This document shows positions 14,892-21,109 of a stretch of DNA of 21,109 nt, in pieces. The position numbers and the translations under genes were made by a program. The notes beneath the pieces are model-generated. The model was given only the letters and a program-made list of their open reading frames with translations, made no database searches and was not told the origin of the DNA. The DNA comes from an uncultured archaeon (GTDB lineage Archaea; Halobacteriota; Methanosarcinia; Methanosarcinales; Methanoperedenaceae). The stretch covers positions 1 through 21,109 of the forward strand of contig CABMIA010000045.1 of the NCBI GenBank assembly GCA_902386085.1, written 5' to 3'. Within the stretch, counting starts at the first letter, position 1, and each line of letters opens with the position of its first letter.

Positions 14892-15744
14892 TAAAAATTC
14901 ACGGGTTCTTGTGCAGGGAATTACGGGGCGAGAAGGGTCATTCCAGACAAAACAGATGCTGGATTTCGGAACCAGTGTCGTGGCAGGCGTCACTCCGGGA
15001 AAAGGGGGCGGCGAGGTCTATGGAGTTCCGGTATTTGACTTTGTTGCAGAGGCTGTCGATGCATCGGCGCCTGATGTCTCAGTCATTTTCGTTCCGCCAA
15101 AGTTCGCGGCTGATTCCATTTATGAAGCGATAGACGGCGGGATCGGGCTTATTGTGGCGATAACAGAAGGGATCCCAGTGCATGATATGATGCGGATCTG
15201 CGCATATCTTGAAGGATCGGGGTCAAGGCTTCTTGGCCCGAACTGTCCGGGCATTACCGTACCTGGGGAATCGAAGGTGGGAATAATGCCGAACAATATT
15301 CACAGGCCCGGAAATGTCGGGATAGTATCAAGGAGCGGGACGCTTACATACGAGATAATCGATCTCCTGTCAAGAGCAGGCATCGGGCAGTCTGCATCTG
15401 TCGGCATCGGAGGCGACCAGGTGACAGGAACGTCATTCGTTGATATTTTGAAACTATTTGAAGAAGACCCGGCGACCCGGGCTGTCGTTCTTGTCGGTGA
15501 GATAGGGGGAAATGCAGAGGAGGAGGCAATTAATTTTATAAAGCGGATGAGCAAACCCGTCATCGCCTATGTGGTGGGTATCTCAGCGCCGCCCGGCAAA
15601 ACAATGGGACATGCGGGCGCTATTGTATCCGGAGGCAGCGGCACTGCCCTTGAAAAGATACAGGCGTTTGAGAATGTGGGTATAGCGGTGGGGAAAAGTC
15701 CGGCTGATATCGTGGGGAAAGTCAGGAGTTTTATTCTTCAGTAA
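14875..15744 (+). CDS. sucD: Succinyl-CoA synthetase (ADP-forming) alpha subunit
   Basis: Alpha subunit (289 aa) carrying the CoA-binding Rossmann domain and the phosphorylated histidine. The N-terminal motif [15 protein letters not shown] (11-25) binds CoA. GPNCPGI (121-127) and SRSGTLTYE (152-160) follow. The active His246 lies in [14 protein letters not shown]. The start is TTG at 14875 inside the end of sucC; AGGAG about 10 nt upstream supports it and the resulting N-terminus [17 protein letters not shown] aligns with the family. Together with sucC it completes a heteromeric synthetase. A T-rich stretch after the stop may end the transcript. Sequence is intact throughout. Confidence 0.97.
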   Translation: MGILINKNSRVLVQGITGREGSFQTKQMLDFGTSVVAGVTPGKGGGEVYGVPVFDFVAEAVDASAPDVSVIFVPPKFAADSIYEAIDGGIGLIVAITEGIPVHDMMRICAYLEGSGSRLLGPNCPGITVPGESKVGIMPNNIHRPGNVGIVSRSGTLTYEIIDLLSRAGIGQSASVGIGGDQVTGTSFVDILKLFEEDPATRAVVLVGEIGGNAEEEAINFIKRMSKPVIAYVVGISAPPGKTMGHAGAIVSGGSGTALEKIQAFENVGIAVGKSPADIVGKVRSFILQ

Positions 15745-15757
15745 GTCTTTTATAGTT

Positions 15758-15774
15758 CATCATATTAAATGATG
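15758..15774 (+). promoter_or_regulatory. Palindrome overlapping the promoter of the surface-protein operon
   Basis: CATCAT-ATTAA-ATGATG is a perfect 17-bp inverted repeat whose centre ATATTAAAT is TATA-like. It lies about 60-75 nt before the likely start of the next gene. It is a candidate operator, or simply a symmetric TATA region. Confidence 0.35.
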
Positions 15775-15833
15775 TAAATGCTCATCTAAGAGAGACTTTC
15801 TTGCTCAAGATGAAATCCGGGCAGGTGGGAAAA

Positions 15834-17624
15834 ATGGCATATATTGTTCTGGAAAGGTATTTTTGTAGAATAGCGACAGCGAAGCTTGCTTTCTTGCTGA
15901 TGGCCCTTACAGGTGCCGCAATGGCAGCGATTATTCAGCCAGGGGCTGTCATCGCTTCCAATATATCAATCGCCCAGTATGCAAACCCCCAGTACGAAGT
16001 GTTGGTTTCGACATCGCCACAAAACCTGAATCCCCAACCTGCGGGCGGGGGAATATATTCCTACGGGCAGACAGTAATATTAACAGCGAACCCGGTTCAG
16101 GGATATATATTCCAGAGATGGATATACTACAGCAGGAATGCGAATGTTGCGGGGGCTTATATTTCTTCCAGTTCCACGCTATCTACGAGTCCTTCATATT
16201 CTTTTACCATTACCGGGAACCAGACCTTTGTCGCAGAATATTCACCTGCATATACCATTTCAGTTTCGACATTACCATCAGGCCTGAACCCCCAGCCTGC
16301 AGGCGGGGGTAATTATCCGGAAGGGCAAACAATAACAATAACAGCGCAGGAGGTTACTGGCTATACATTCCGGAACTGGACTGAAAACGGGAATGAGGTT
16401 TCAAAAAGTACTTTACATACACTCAATGTTACAGGAAATCAAAACCTGGTGGCAGAATACTCACAAAACCAATATACTGTTTCAGTCTCAACATCTCCGC
16501 AGGCCTTGAATCCGCAGCCCGATGGAGGAGCGTTGTATTACTACGGACAGACGGCAACAGTAGTGGCACAGCAAGTCCCGGGTTATACATTCAAGAGATG
16601 GACTGAGGATGGGAACCAGGTTTCAACCAGTACTTCATATTCGTTTACGGTAAGCGGGAACAGGAACCTGATGGCAGAATATTCATCTGTTTTTACGGTA
16701 TCGGTCTCGACATCGCCTCCTTCCCTGGATCCCCAGCCGCGGGGTGGCGGCAATTACCCGGAAGGAAAGACAATAATGGTAGATGCGCAACCTGTTTCAG
16801 GTTATACATTCAGGAGATGGATCGAAAATGGGAACCTGGTCTATGAAATGGCTTCCTACTCATTTACTGTGGCTGGGAACCGCAACCTGGTGGCAGAATA
16901 TTCACCGGATCAATACATCATTTCAGTTTCAACCTCGCCGCAGGCCCTGGATCCACAACCTGATGGCGCAGGAATATATAACTATGAACAAATGGTAACA
17001 GTGGCAGCGCATCCGGTTTCAGGCTACACGTTCCGGAACTGGACCCAAAAAGGTAACCTTGTTTCAACAAACAGTTCATATTCATTTACTGTTACAGGAA
17101 ATCAAAGTTTGGTGGCAGGATATTTGCCTTTGGAAGCCTCCATAACCTTAGAACCCGGGTCAGGCGCTGTTGGAAATGAAATAACAGTGAAGGGTTCCGA
17201 TTTTCATGTATTTCCAGGTGAAACACCGGAAGTTTCGGGATATTTCGCCGGCAATATTGTAAAAGAGCAGGGGCTGATAGAAAAAGATAAAATGGGCTCT
17301 TCAGGCTCTTTCATAACAACTTTCAAAATCCCGCAGGATTCCAAACCCGGGATCTATAATGTAGTCGCTAAAGGAGTGAGAGATACAGCGTCGATCGGTT
17401 TTGAAGTAAAAGAAACGGTCAGATGGGATATTATCGTATTTGTATTGGTTCTTGTCATTGTTTCCGCAGGTGTTATTTTGAAATATTCATATCTGGCAAA
17501 ACAAAATCCGCCGCATCCGCAAATAAATATCGAGGCAAGGGGAGGTATTGTGAGTGAATATAAACCAGATTTACAACGATCTGAAATTAACATAGAAGTG
17601 AGAGGAGGAATGAGGAGGTTATGA
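15834..17624 (+). CDS. Surface-anchored protein with five InlB-type repeats and a TIG-like domain
   Basis: A type-I membrane protein of about 596 aa. A signal segment (AFLLMALTGAAMAAI) is followed by five divergent InlB B-repeats of about 72 residues. Each has VSVSTSPQ, LNPQP, a GYTFRNW-type turn and a closing NLVAEYS. Next comes an IPT/TIG-like Ig domain (ITLEPGSGAVGNEITVKGSDF), one membrane helix (IIVFVLVLVIVSAGVIL) and a cytoplasmic tail that contains the motif INIE(A/V)RGG twice. Such repeats form adhesive stalks; the ligand is unknown. Possible starts are TTG 15801, ATG 15810 and ATG 15834. The last is favoured because GGTGGG lies about 5 nt before it, but the earlier ones cannot be excluded. 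The stop overlaps the next gene (ATGA), so the two are coupled. The transcript is probably controlled from near 15758-15774. Confidence 0.85.
   Translation: MAYIVLERYFCRIATAKLAFLLMALTGAAMAAIIQPGAVIASNISIAQYANPQYEVLVSTSPQNLNPQPAGGGIYSYGQTVILTANPVQGYIFQRWIYYSRNANVAGAYISSSSTLSTSPSYSFTITGNQTFVAEYSPAYTISVSTLPSGLNPQPAGGGNYPEGQTITITAQEVTGYTFRNWTENGNEVSKSTLHTLNVTGNQNLVAEYSQNQYTVSVSTSPQALNPQPDGGALYYYGQTATVVAQQVPGYTFKRWTEDGNQVSTSTSYSFTVSGNRNLMAEYSSVFTVSVSTSPPSLDPQPRGGGNYPEGKTIMVDAQPVSGYTFRRWIENGNLVYEMASYSFTVAGNRNLVAEYSPDQYIISVSTSPQALDPQPDGAGIYNYEQMVTVAAHPVSGYTFRNWTQKGNLVSTNSSYSFTVTGNQSLVAGYLPLEASITLEPGSGAVGNEITVKGSDFHVFPGETPEVSGYFAGNIVKEQGLIEKDKMGSSGSFITTFKIPQDSKPGIYNVVAKGVRDTASIGFEVKETVRWDIIVFVLVLVIVSAGVILKYSYLAKQNPPHPQINIEARGGIVSEYKPDLQRSEINIEVRGGMRRL
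15990..17129 (+). repeat. Five tandem coding repeats of about 220 bp
   Basis: In-frame repeats within the surface protein, beginning at QYEVLVSTS and ending at VAGYLP. The first is longer because of an insertion (YYSRNANVAGAYISSSS). Repeats 2-5 share long identical stretches such as CTGGTGGCAGAATA, suggesting recent duplication or gene conversion. Confidence 0.85.
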
Positions 17625-18196
17625 AAGACGATTCAATGCCGGATGAACCAGGCAATGAACTTGCAGAAGAAATAAGCAAAAAGGATCTTCTTTCCGGAAT
17701 AGATTTTTCCGGGGCCAGGGAATGGTTAAGTAAATCCGGCCTGAACGCAGAGGAATCAAAGAAAGAAATCACAAAGAAAATCCTTGAAATTCTGTCACAG
17801 TATCTTTCAAAAGGCTTATTGCAATTGACGATAGAGGAAATAGCGAACGAAAAAGAGTGCAGGGATGCGATCCAGGGTAAAAAAGACAAGGCACTGGTTA
17901 TGAACCTGAGTAAAGACCTGCCTCCTTTTAATATCTATGTTGAGACAATCATAAAATCAGGCTCAATAGAACTAAAGAAAATCAAGTTTGAGTTCGCTAT
18001 AAAATCAAATGTAGCAATCAATGATGCAAAAATAATTATTAGTAAGAATAAAATTAACAGCATAAAATTCGGATCATTTTCGGCATCTATAACGCTATAC
18101 CTGGTAAATGGCCAACAACAAATAAAATTAGGCACGATAGAAAGGAGTTTAAGCCTGGGTGATCCGGTAAATCTCGAAAGTGCAGGCTGGATATAA
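17621..18196 (+). CDS. Cytosolic partner of the surface protein, 191 aa, unrecognised
   Basis: No signal peptide or membrane segment. Residues 1-75 are acidic and helical (AREWLSKSGLNAEESKKEIT, then KILEILSQYLSKG). Residues 75-191 are mainly beta strands with many Ile/Lys alternations (SIELKKIKFEFAIKSNVAIN). I do not recognise the family. The ATG overlaps the stop of the surface protein by 4 bp and has a strong GGAGG just upstream, so both are made together. An attractive but unproven idea is that it binds the INIE(A/V)RGG tail of the surface protein on the cytoplasmic side. ATG at 17636 is a possible alternative start. It ends about 100 bp before pfpI. Confidence 0.7.
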   Translation: MKDDSMPDEPGNELAEEISKKDLLSGIDFSGAREWLSKSGLNAEESKKEITKKILEILSQYLSKGLLQLTIEEIANEKECRDAIQGKKDKALVMNLSKDLPPFNIYVETIIKSGSIELKKIKFEFAIKSNVAINDAKIIISKNKINSIKFGSFSASITLYLVNGQQQIKLGTIERSLSLGDPVNLESAGWI

Positions 18197-18296
18197 CCGG
18201 AACCAGGGCTTGGATTTCAATGTATGAATGCAAGAAACGGAGAAACAAAAGAGCTTAATAGAACGGCAGTCATAAAATGTAATGGGAGGTTATGTT

Positions 18297-18800
18297 GTGA
18301 AAGCACTTTTATTGAGCGCAGATGATTTTGAAGATATGGAACTCCTATACCCGCTCAACAGGTTGAAAGAGGAAGAGGTCACCGTAAAAGTAGCCTCGAT
18401 GAGAAAAGGGAAAATCACAGGAGAGTACGGCTACTCTGTGGATGTTGATCTGGCTTTTGATGAGGTGAAGCCCGAGGAGTTCGATATCCTTGTGCTTCCC
18501 GGCGGCAGGGCGCCTGAAAAAGTCAGGCTTGAAGAGAAAGCGCTTGCGATCGCGCGCCACTTTTTCAGGGAGAATAAACCGGTTGCTGCGATCTGCCACG
18601 GCGTGCAGACGCTCATATCGGCAGGGTTGGTGAAAGGAAGGAAAGCCACATGCTACATTGGCATCAGGGATGACCTGAAATCAGCAGGCGCCCACTATGA
18701 GGATAAAGAGGTGGTCGTGGATGGTAACCTTGTCACTTCACGAAACCCGCGCGACCTGTTTGCTTTCGGAAGGGAACTCGTAAAGCAATTGAAGGCATAA
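18297..18800 (+). CDS. pfpI: PfpI/DJ-1 family intracellular protease or deglycase
   Basis: A 167-aa cytosolic protein of the DJ-1/PfpI superfamily, implicated in proteolysis and in repair of glyoxal-damaged proteins. From memory it closely follows Pyrococcus PfpI: Cys100 and His101 in AICHG, Glu12 in DDFEDME, Glu74 in GGRAPEKVR, and a normal C-terminus. GTG at 18297 is preferred over the ATG at 18282. The codons of MGGYV contain GGGAGG, which is a perfect Shine-Dalgarno 7 nt before the GTG, and family members start at MKAL. The enzyme normally forms hexamers. It is not overlapped by its neighbours; MarC begins 38 bp later with its own leaderless-looking start. Confidence 0.93.
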   Translation: MKALLLSADDFEDMELLYPLNRLKEEEVTVKVASMRKGKITGEYGYSVDVDLAFDEVKPEEFDILVLPGGRAPEKVRLEEKALAIARHFFRENKPVAAICHGVQTLISAGLVKGRKATCYIGIRDDLKSAGAHYEDKEVVVDGNLVTSRNPRDLFAFGRELVKQLKA

Positions 18801-18838
18801 GCAAAACATTCAATAGCATTTAAACAAAATATACAGCG

Positions 18839-19501
18839 ATGGCAGCGAACTTTACTTCAGACATTACTTTTTTCATCCAGGCATTCTTAGCCATATTTTC
18901 AATCGTCAATCCTATCAGCGGCGTGATGGCCTTCATCTCTATTACATCAAATTTGAAGAAAGAGGACACGCTCTATGTTGCAAGGCGTTCTGTCGTAATA
19001 GCCTGTATCATAGCAATTATTTTTGCCATATCCGGAGCGTTTATCCTGGACCTTTTCGCAATAACGGTAGATTCCCTCCGGGTAGCAGGAGGTGTGCTGC
19101 TTTTCCTCGTAGCTGTAGATATGATATTTGCAAGGACAACAAGGGAGAGCATTACCACCGAGGAAATGTCGTTTGCTGAACAGAGGGACAACATTTCAGT
19201 CTTCCCGATGGCAATGCCCATGCTAACAGGTCCCGGAGCTATTACAACTATTATTCTATACACCACGACCAGGACAATAGATTATAGTATCAGCATGACC
19301 CTTACAAGAATCCTGGTGATAGGAGCCATACTTGTTACTTTCGTAATAACTTTTTTGATCTTCAGGTTCTCCGATTATTTTACCAGGGTGGTTGGCATGA
19401 CCGGCATGATGGTAATGACCCGGCTGATGGGTCTTTTCCTTGGTGCTATTGCAGTCGGGTTCATTTCCGACGGGATACATGGGCTATTCGGGCTGAAATA
19501 A
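18839..19501 (+). CDS. MarC family membrane protein
   Basis: A 220-aa integral membrane protein with six predicted helices and the MarC (UPF0056) signatures: FLAIFSIVNPISGVMAFISI near residue 16-35, the first-half helix ending LRVAGGVLLFLVAVDMI, and AMPMLTGPGAITTIILY in the second half. The family is often annotated as multiple-antibiotic-resistance related, but its transport role is not settled. No Shine-Dalgarno precedes the ATG. ATTTAAAC lies about 20 nt upstream, so the mRNA may be leaderless. The stop codon TAA is immediately followed by the ATG of the next gene, so they form one operon. Function in relation to the cofactor genes is unclear. Confidence 0.92.
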   Translation: MAANFTSDITFFIQAFLAIFSIVNPISGVMAFISITSNLKKEDTLYVARRSVVIACIIAIIFAISGAFILDLFAITVDSLRVAGGVLLFLVAVDMIFARTTRESITTEEMSFAEQRDNISVFPMAMPMLTGPGAITTIILYTTTRTIDYSISMTLTRILVIGAILVTFVITFLIFRFSDYFTRVVGMTGMMVMTRLMGLFLGAIAVGFISDGIHGLFGLK

Positions 19502-20980
19502 ATGGAAATCCTTGTTGTTACCGGAAGGTTAGCTGAGAATGCTGTCAGGAAGTCGGTACAGGATGGTGCGGATGTCCTCGTCCTGGGTATAGACGTTGCG
19601 GCGTTTACCACACCCGGCCTGCTGCGGCGTTCTCTTCCCGGTAAAAAATACGACCTGATATTCATCCCTGGTCTTGCGACCGGCGATTTTTCCGGGCTTG
19701 AGAGAGAATTGAACACACCGGTCAGGGTCGGGCCAAAACATGCTTTTGACCTTGGTTTTGTGCTTTCATTTGCCGGGGAAACAGATTTTTCCCAAAAAGT
19801 CCCTGCATGCGAGTTGCTCATCGAAAAAAGACGCGACAGTGCTTTTAAAAGAATATCTGAGCTTGAGAATAATGCTGATTTCTCCCTGTTTTTGAAAGGA
19901 ATAAAGATCGGCGGGAATTCCCGCATGAAGGTGATGGCTGAAGTGGTAGATGCAGGGCATTTGTCACAACATGAACTTAGTAAAAAAATAGCATATTTTG
20001 AAAACCAGGGCGCAGATATCATAGACCTCGGTATCTCACTCGATACCTCATCTGAAGAGGTAAGGATTGCGGTCAGGATTGCGAAGTCGGCGACCTCACT
20101 TCCCCTAAGCATCGATACGCTTGATCCCGACCTGATTAATGCAGGTTTGGAGGAAGGAGCAGATATCCTACTGAGCCTGAACTCAGAAAATATCGGCGGA
20201 GTCAGGGATAACATCATTGAAAATAATGCCGCTGCTGTTATAATTCCGGACTGTTCGTGTGATCTTGAAAGCCTTTTTAAAAATATCGGAACCGCACAAA
20301 ATTCAGGGATTAAAAATATCATCGCAGATCCTGTCATTGAACCTCCGGGTCATGGTATGGCAGAGGCGATTTCCAGGTATTATGAGTTCAGGAAAAAAGA
20401 CCGGGCCATACCGCTTTTCTTTGGCGCCGGGAATGCCACGGAACTTATGGATGCTGACTCGATCGGGACTAACGCCATGCTTTCAGGCATTGCGATGGAA
20501 CTTGAAGCCAGTATCCTGTTCACGCCCGAGTTCAGTGATAAAGCGCATGGAAGCGTGTCCGAGTTAAGAACAGCATCTATGATGATGATGCTTGCACGGG
20601 AGAGGGGAAGCGCTCCCAAGGATCTTGGGATTGACCTCCTGGCGATAAAGGAGAAAAGAAGAAGGGAATTTGGCGCGATTCCTGAGGGCTTTATAGAAGC
20701 GCAAGGGAGCAATCAGTGGCATCTTGATCCTGCAGGGTGTTTTAAAATTGAGATCACAGGCGAAGAAATCAAGGACGGTAAGTTGTTTCCCGGAAAAATA
20801 GTAGCAAAACATCCCAAAAAATCGATCGCCGGCGATACGGCAAAGGAAGTGCTCGACACGATCCTGAAGCTCGGGCTGGCTTCGCGCCCGGACCATGCAG
20901 GTTATCTTGGAAGAGAACTTATGAAAGCCGAACTTGCATTGAAATTCAGGAGGAGCTATTCCCAGGATGACAAATTTTGA
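19502..20980 (+). CDS. Dihydropteroate-synthase-related protein (TIGR00284 type)
   Basis: A 492-aa cytosolic protein with three parts. Residues 1-135 form an alpha/beta domain (VTGRLAENAVRK, VGPKHAFDLGFV). Residues 140-370 form a pterin-binding TIM barrel (MAEVVDAGHLS, GADIIDLGISLD, LPLSIDTLDPDLI, IIADPVIEPPGHG, IPLFFGAGNATELMDADSIG). Residues 420-485 resemble DUF4346, with HAGYLGRELMKAELAL. Archaea of this type lack canonical folate; such proteins are presumed to act on pterins in tetrahydromethanopterin or folate-like cofactor metabolism, but the exact reaction is not settled. The classical DHPS step with p-aminobenzoate is not the usual methanopterin route. It starts right at the MarC stop and overlaps the cofH-like gene by 14 bp. 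Confidence 0.88.
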   Translation: MEILVVTGRLAENAVRKSVQDGADVLVLGIDVAAFTTPGLLRRSLPGKKYDLIFIPGLATGDFSGLERELNTPVRVGPKHAFDLGFVLSFAGETDFSQKVPACELLIEKRRDSAFKRISELENNADFSLFLKGIKIGGNSRMKVMAEVVDAGHLSQHELSKKIAYFENQGADIIDLGISLDTSSEEVRIAVRIAKSATSLPLSIDTLDPDLINAGLEEGADILLSLNSENIGGVRDNIIENNAAAVIIPDCSCDLESLFKNIGTAQNSGIKNIIADPVIEPPGHGMAEAISRYYEFRKKDRAIPLFFGAGNATELMDADSIGTNAMLSGIAMELEASILFTPEFSDKAHGSVSELRTASMMMMLARERGSAPKDLGIDLLAIKEKRRREFGAIPEGFIEAQGSNQWHLDPAGCFKIEITGEEIKDGKLFPGKIVAKHPKKSIAGDTAKEVLDTILKLGLASRPDHAGYLGRELMKAELALKFRRSYSQDDKF

Positions 20981-21109
20981 TATAATCAGGAATTTTTCAG
21001 GCGACGATGGCATTTCGGAAATTCTCGCGCGCGCCCTGGACAATGAGAAACTGGGACTGGAAGAAGGGGTGGAACTGCTTGAATGCAGCGCACTTAATCT
21101 TCTCGGCGC
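20967..21109 (+). CDS. cofH: Probable CofH-type radical SAM protein, 5' part
   Basis: Only 47 codons are in the window; the frame runs off the end open. It begins MTNFDIIRNFSGDDGISEIL with the helical pattern ISEILARALDNEKLGLEEGVELLE, which resembles the N-terminal helices of CofH/CofG/MqnE-type radical SAM enzymes. CofH joins tyrosine-derived and ribityl-uracil parts to make the F0 chromophore of coenzyme F420. The CxxxCxxC cluster motif is not yet reached, so this is provisional. GGAGGAG about 10-17 nt before the ATG is a strong RBS inside the preceding gene, giving translational coupling. An F420 gene fits a methane-cycling archaeon. Confidence 0.6.
   Translation, partial: MTNFDIIRNFSGDDGISEILARALDNEKLGLEEGVELLECSALNLLG

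Noticed and set aside
14319..14993. Long minus-strand frames opposite sucC and sucD
   Set aside because: Mirror frames of well-supported genes; translations are motif-free and Cys/Arg-rich.
19375..20337. 320-aa minus-strand frame opposite the dihydropteroate-synthase-like gene
   Set aside because: Shadow of the plus-strand gene, whose domain motifs are clear; the minus translation is Ser/Pro-rich without family features.
1..21109. CRISPR array, transposase or integrase genes, rRNA
   Set aside because: No regularly spaced short repeats, no DDE/tyrosine/serine recombinase motifs and no rRNA-like sequence were seen; the only large repeats are the hicAB flanks and the in-frame surface-protein repeats.

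Overview
The window reads as chromosomal DNA of a methanogen-related euryarchaeon, most likely in the Methanosarcinales / Candidatus Methanoperedens range. This is inferred from gene content and style, not from a search. Supporting signs are TATA/BRE-like promoters, a tRNA-Leu without an encoded CCA, several TTG and GTG starts, a TIGR00284-type dihydropteroate-synthase-like protein followed by what looks like the start of cofH (coenzyme F420 pathway), an archaeal PfpI protease with the full Pyrococcus-type active site, and large secreted proteins built from YVTN, Big_2, InlB-type and dockerin-like pieces.

Layout. 1-728: 3' part of a molybdate/tungstate-type ABC ATPase. 827-1599: a membrane metalloprotease (M50-like) whose 5' end is in another frame, apparently a one-base slip in an A-run. 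2044-2772: dienelactone hydrolase family protein. 2791-5618 (minus): two-gene ABC-2 exporter with a very large, sequon-rich ectodomain. 5840-7873: secreted metallophosphoesterase with a single stray YVTN blade and a dockerin-like tail. 7921-8299: a possible small gene, tRNA-Leu(CAG), and an orphan 5' half of a second tRNA-Leu. 8308-9216 (minus): argF. 9519-10001 (minus): DUF350 membrane protein.

10002-13787 is an accessory island. A hicAB toxin-antitoxin pair sits between two direct repeats of about 278 bp. It is followed by an AT-rich two-gene unit encoding an unrecognised 204-aa protein and a dual-specificity-type phosphatase, then by a gene-poor stretch with a palindrome-dense GC-rich patch. 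The two-gene unit is the best candidate here for an undescribed system.

13788-15744 carries sucC-sucD (succinyl-CoA synthetase). 15834-18196 is a translationally coupled pair: a surface-anchored five-repeat InlB-type protein and a cytosolic partner. 18297-21109 holds pfpI, a MarC-family membrane protein, the dihydropteroate-synthase-like gene and the beginning of a cofH-like gene; the last three are tightly packed.

Central-metabolism and cofactor genes (argF, sucCD, DHPS-like/cofH) therefore alternate with envelope functions and one small island. Family assignments rest on motifs read by eye; no database search was possible.
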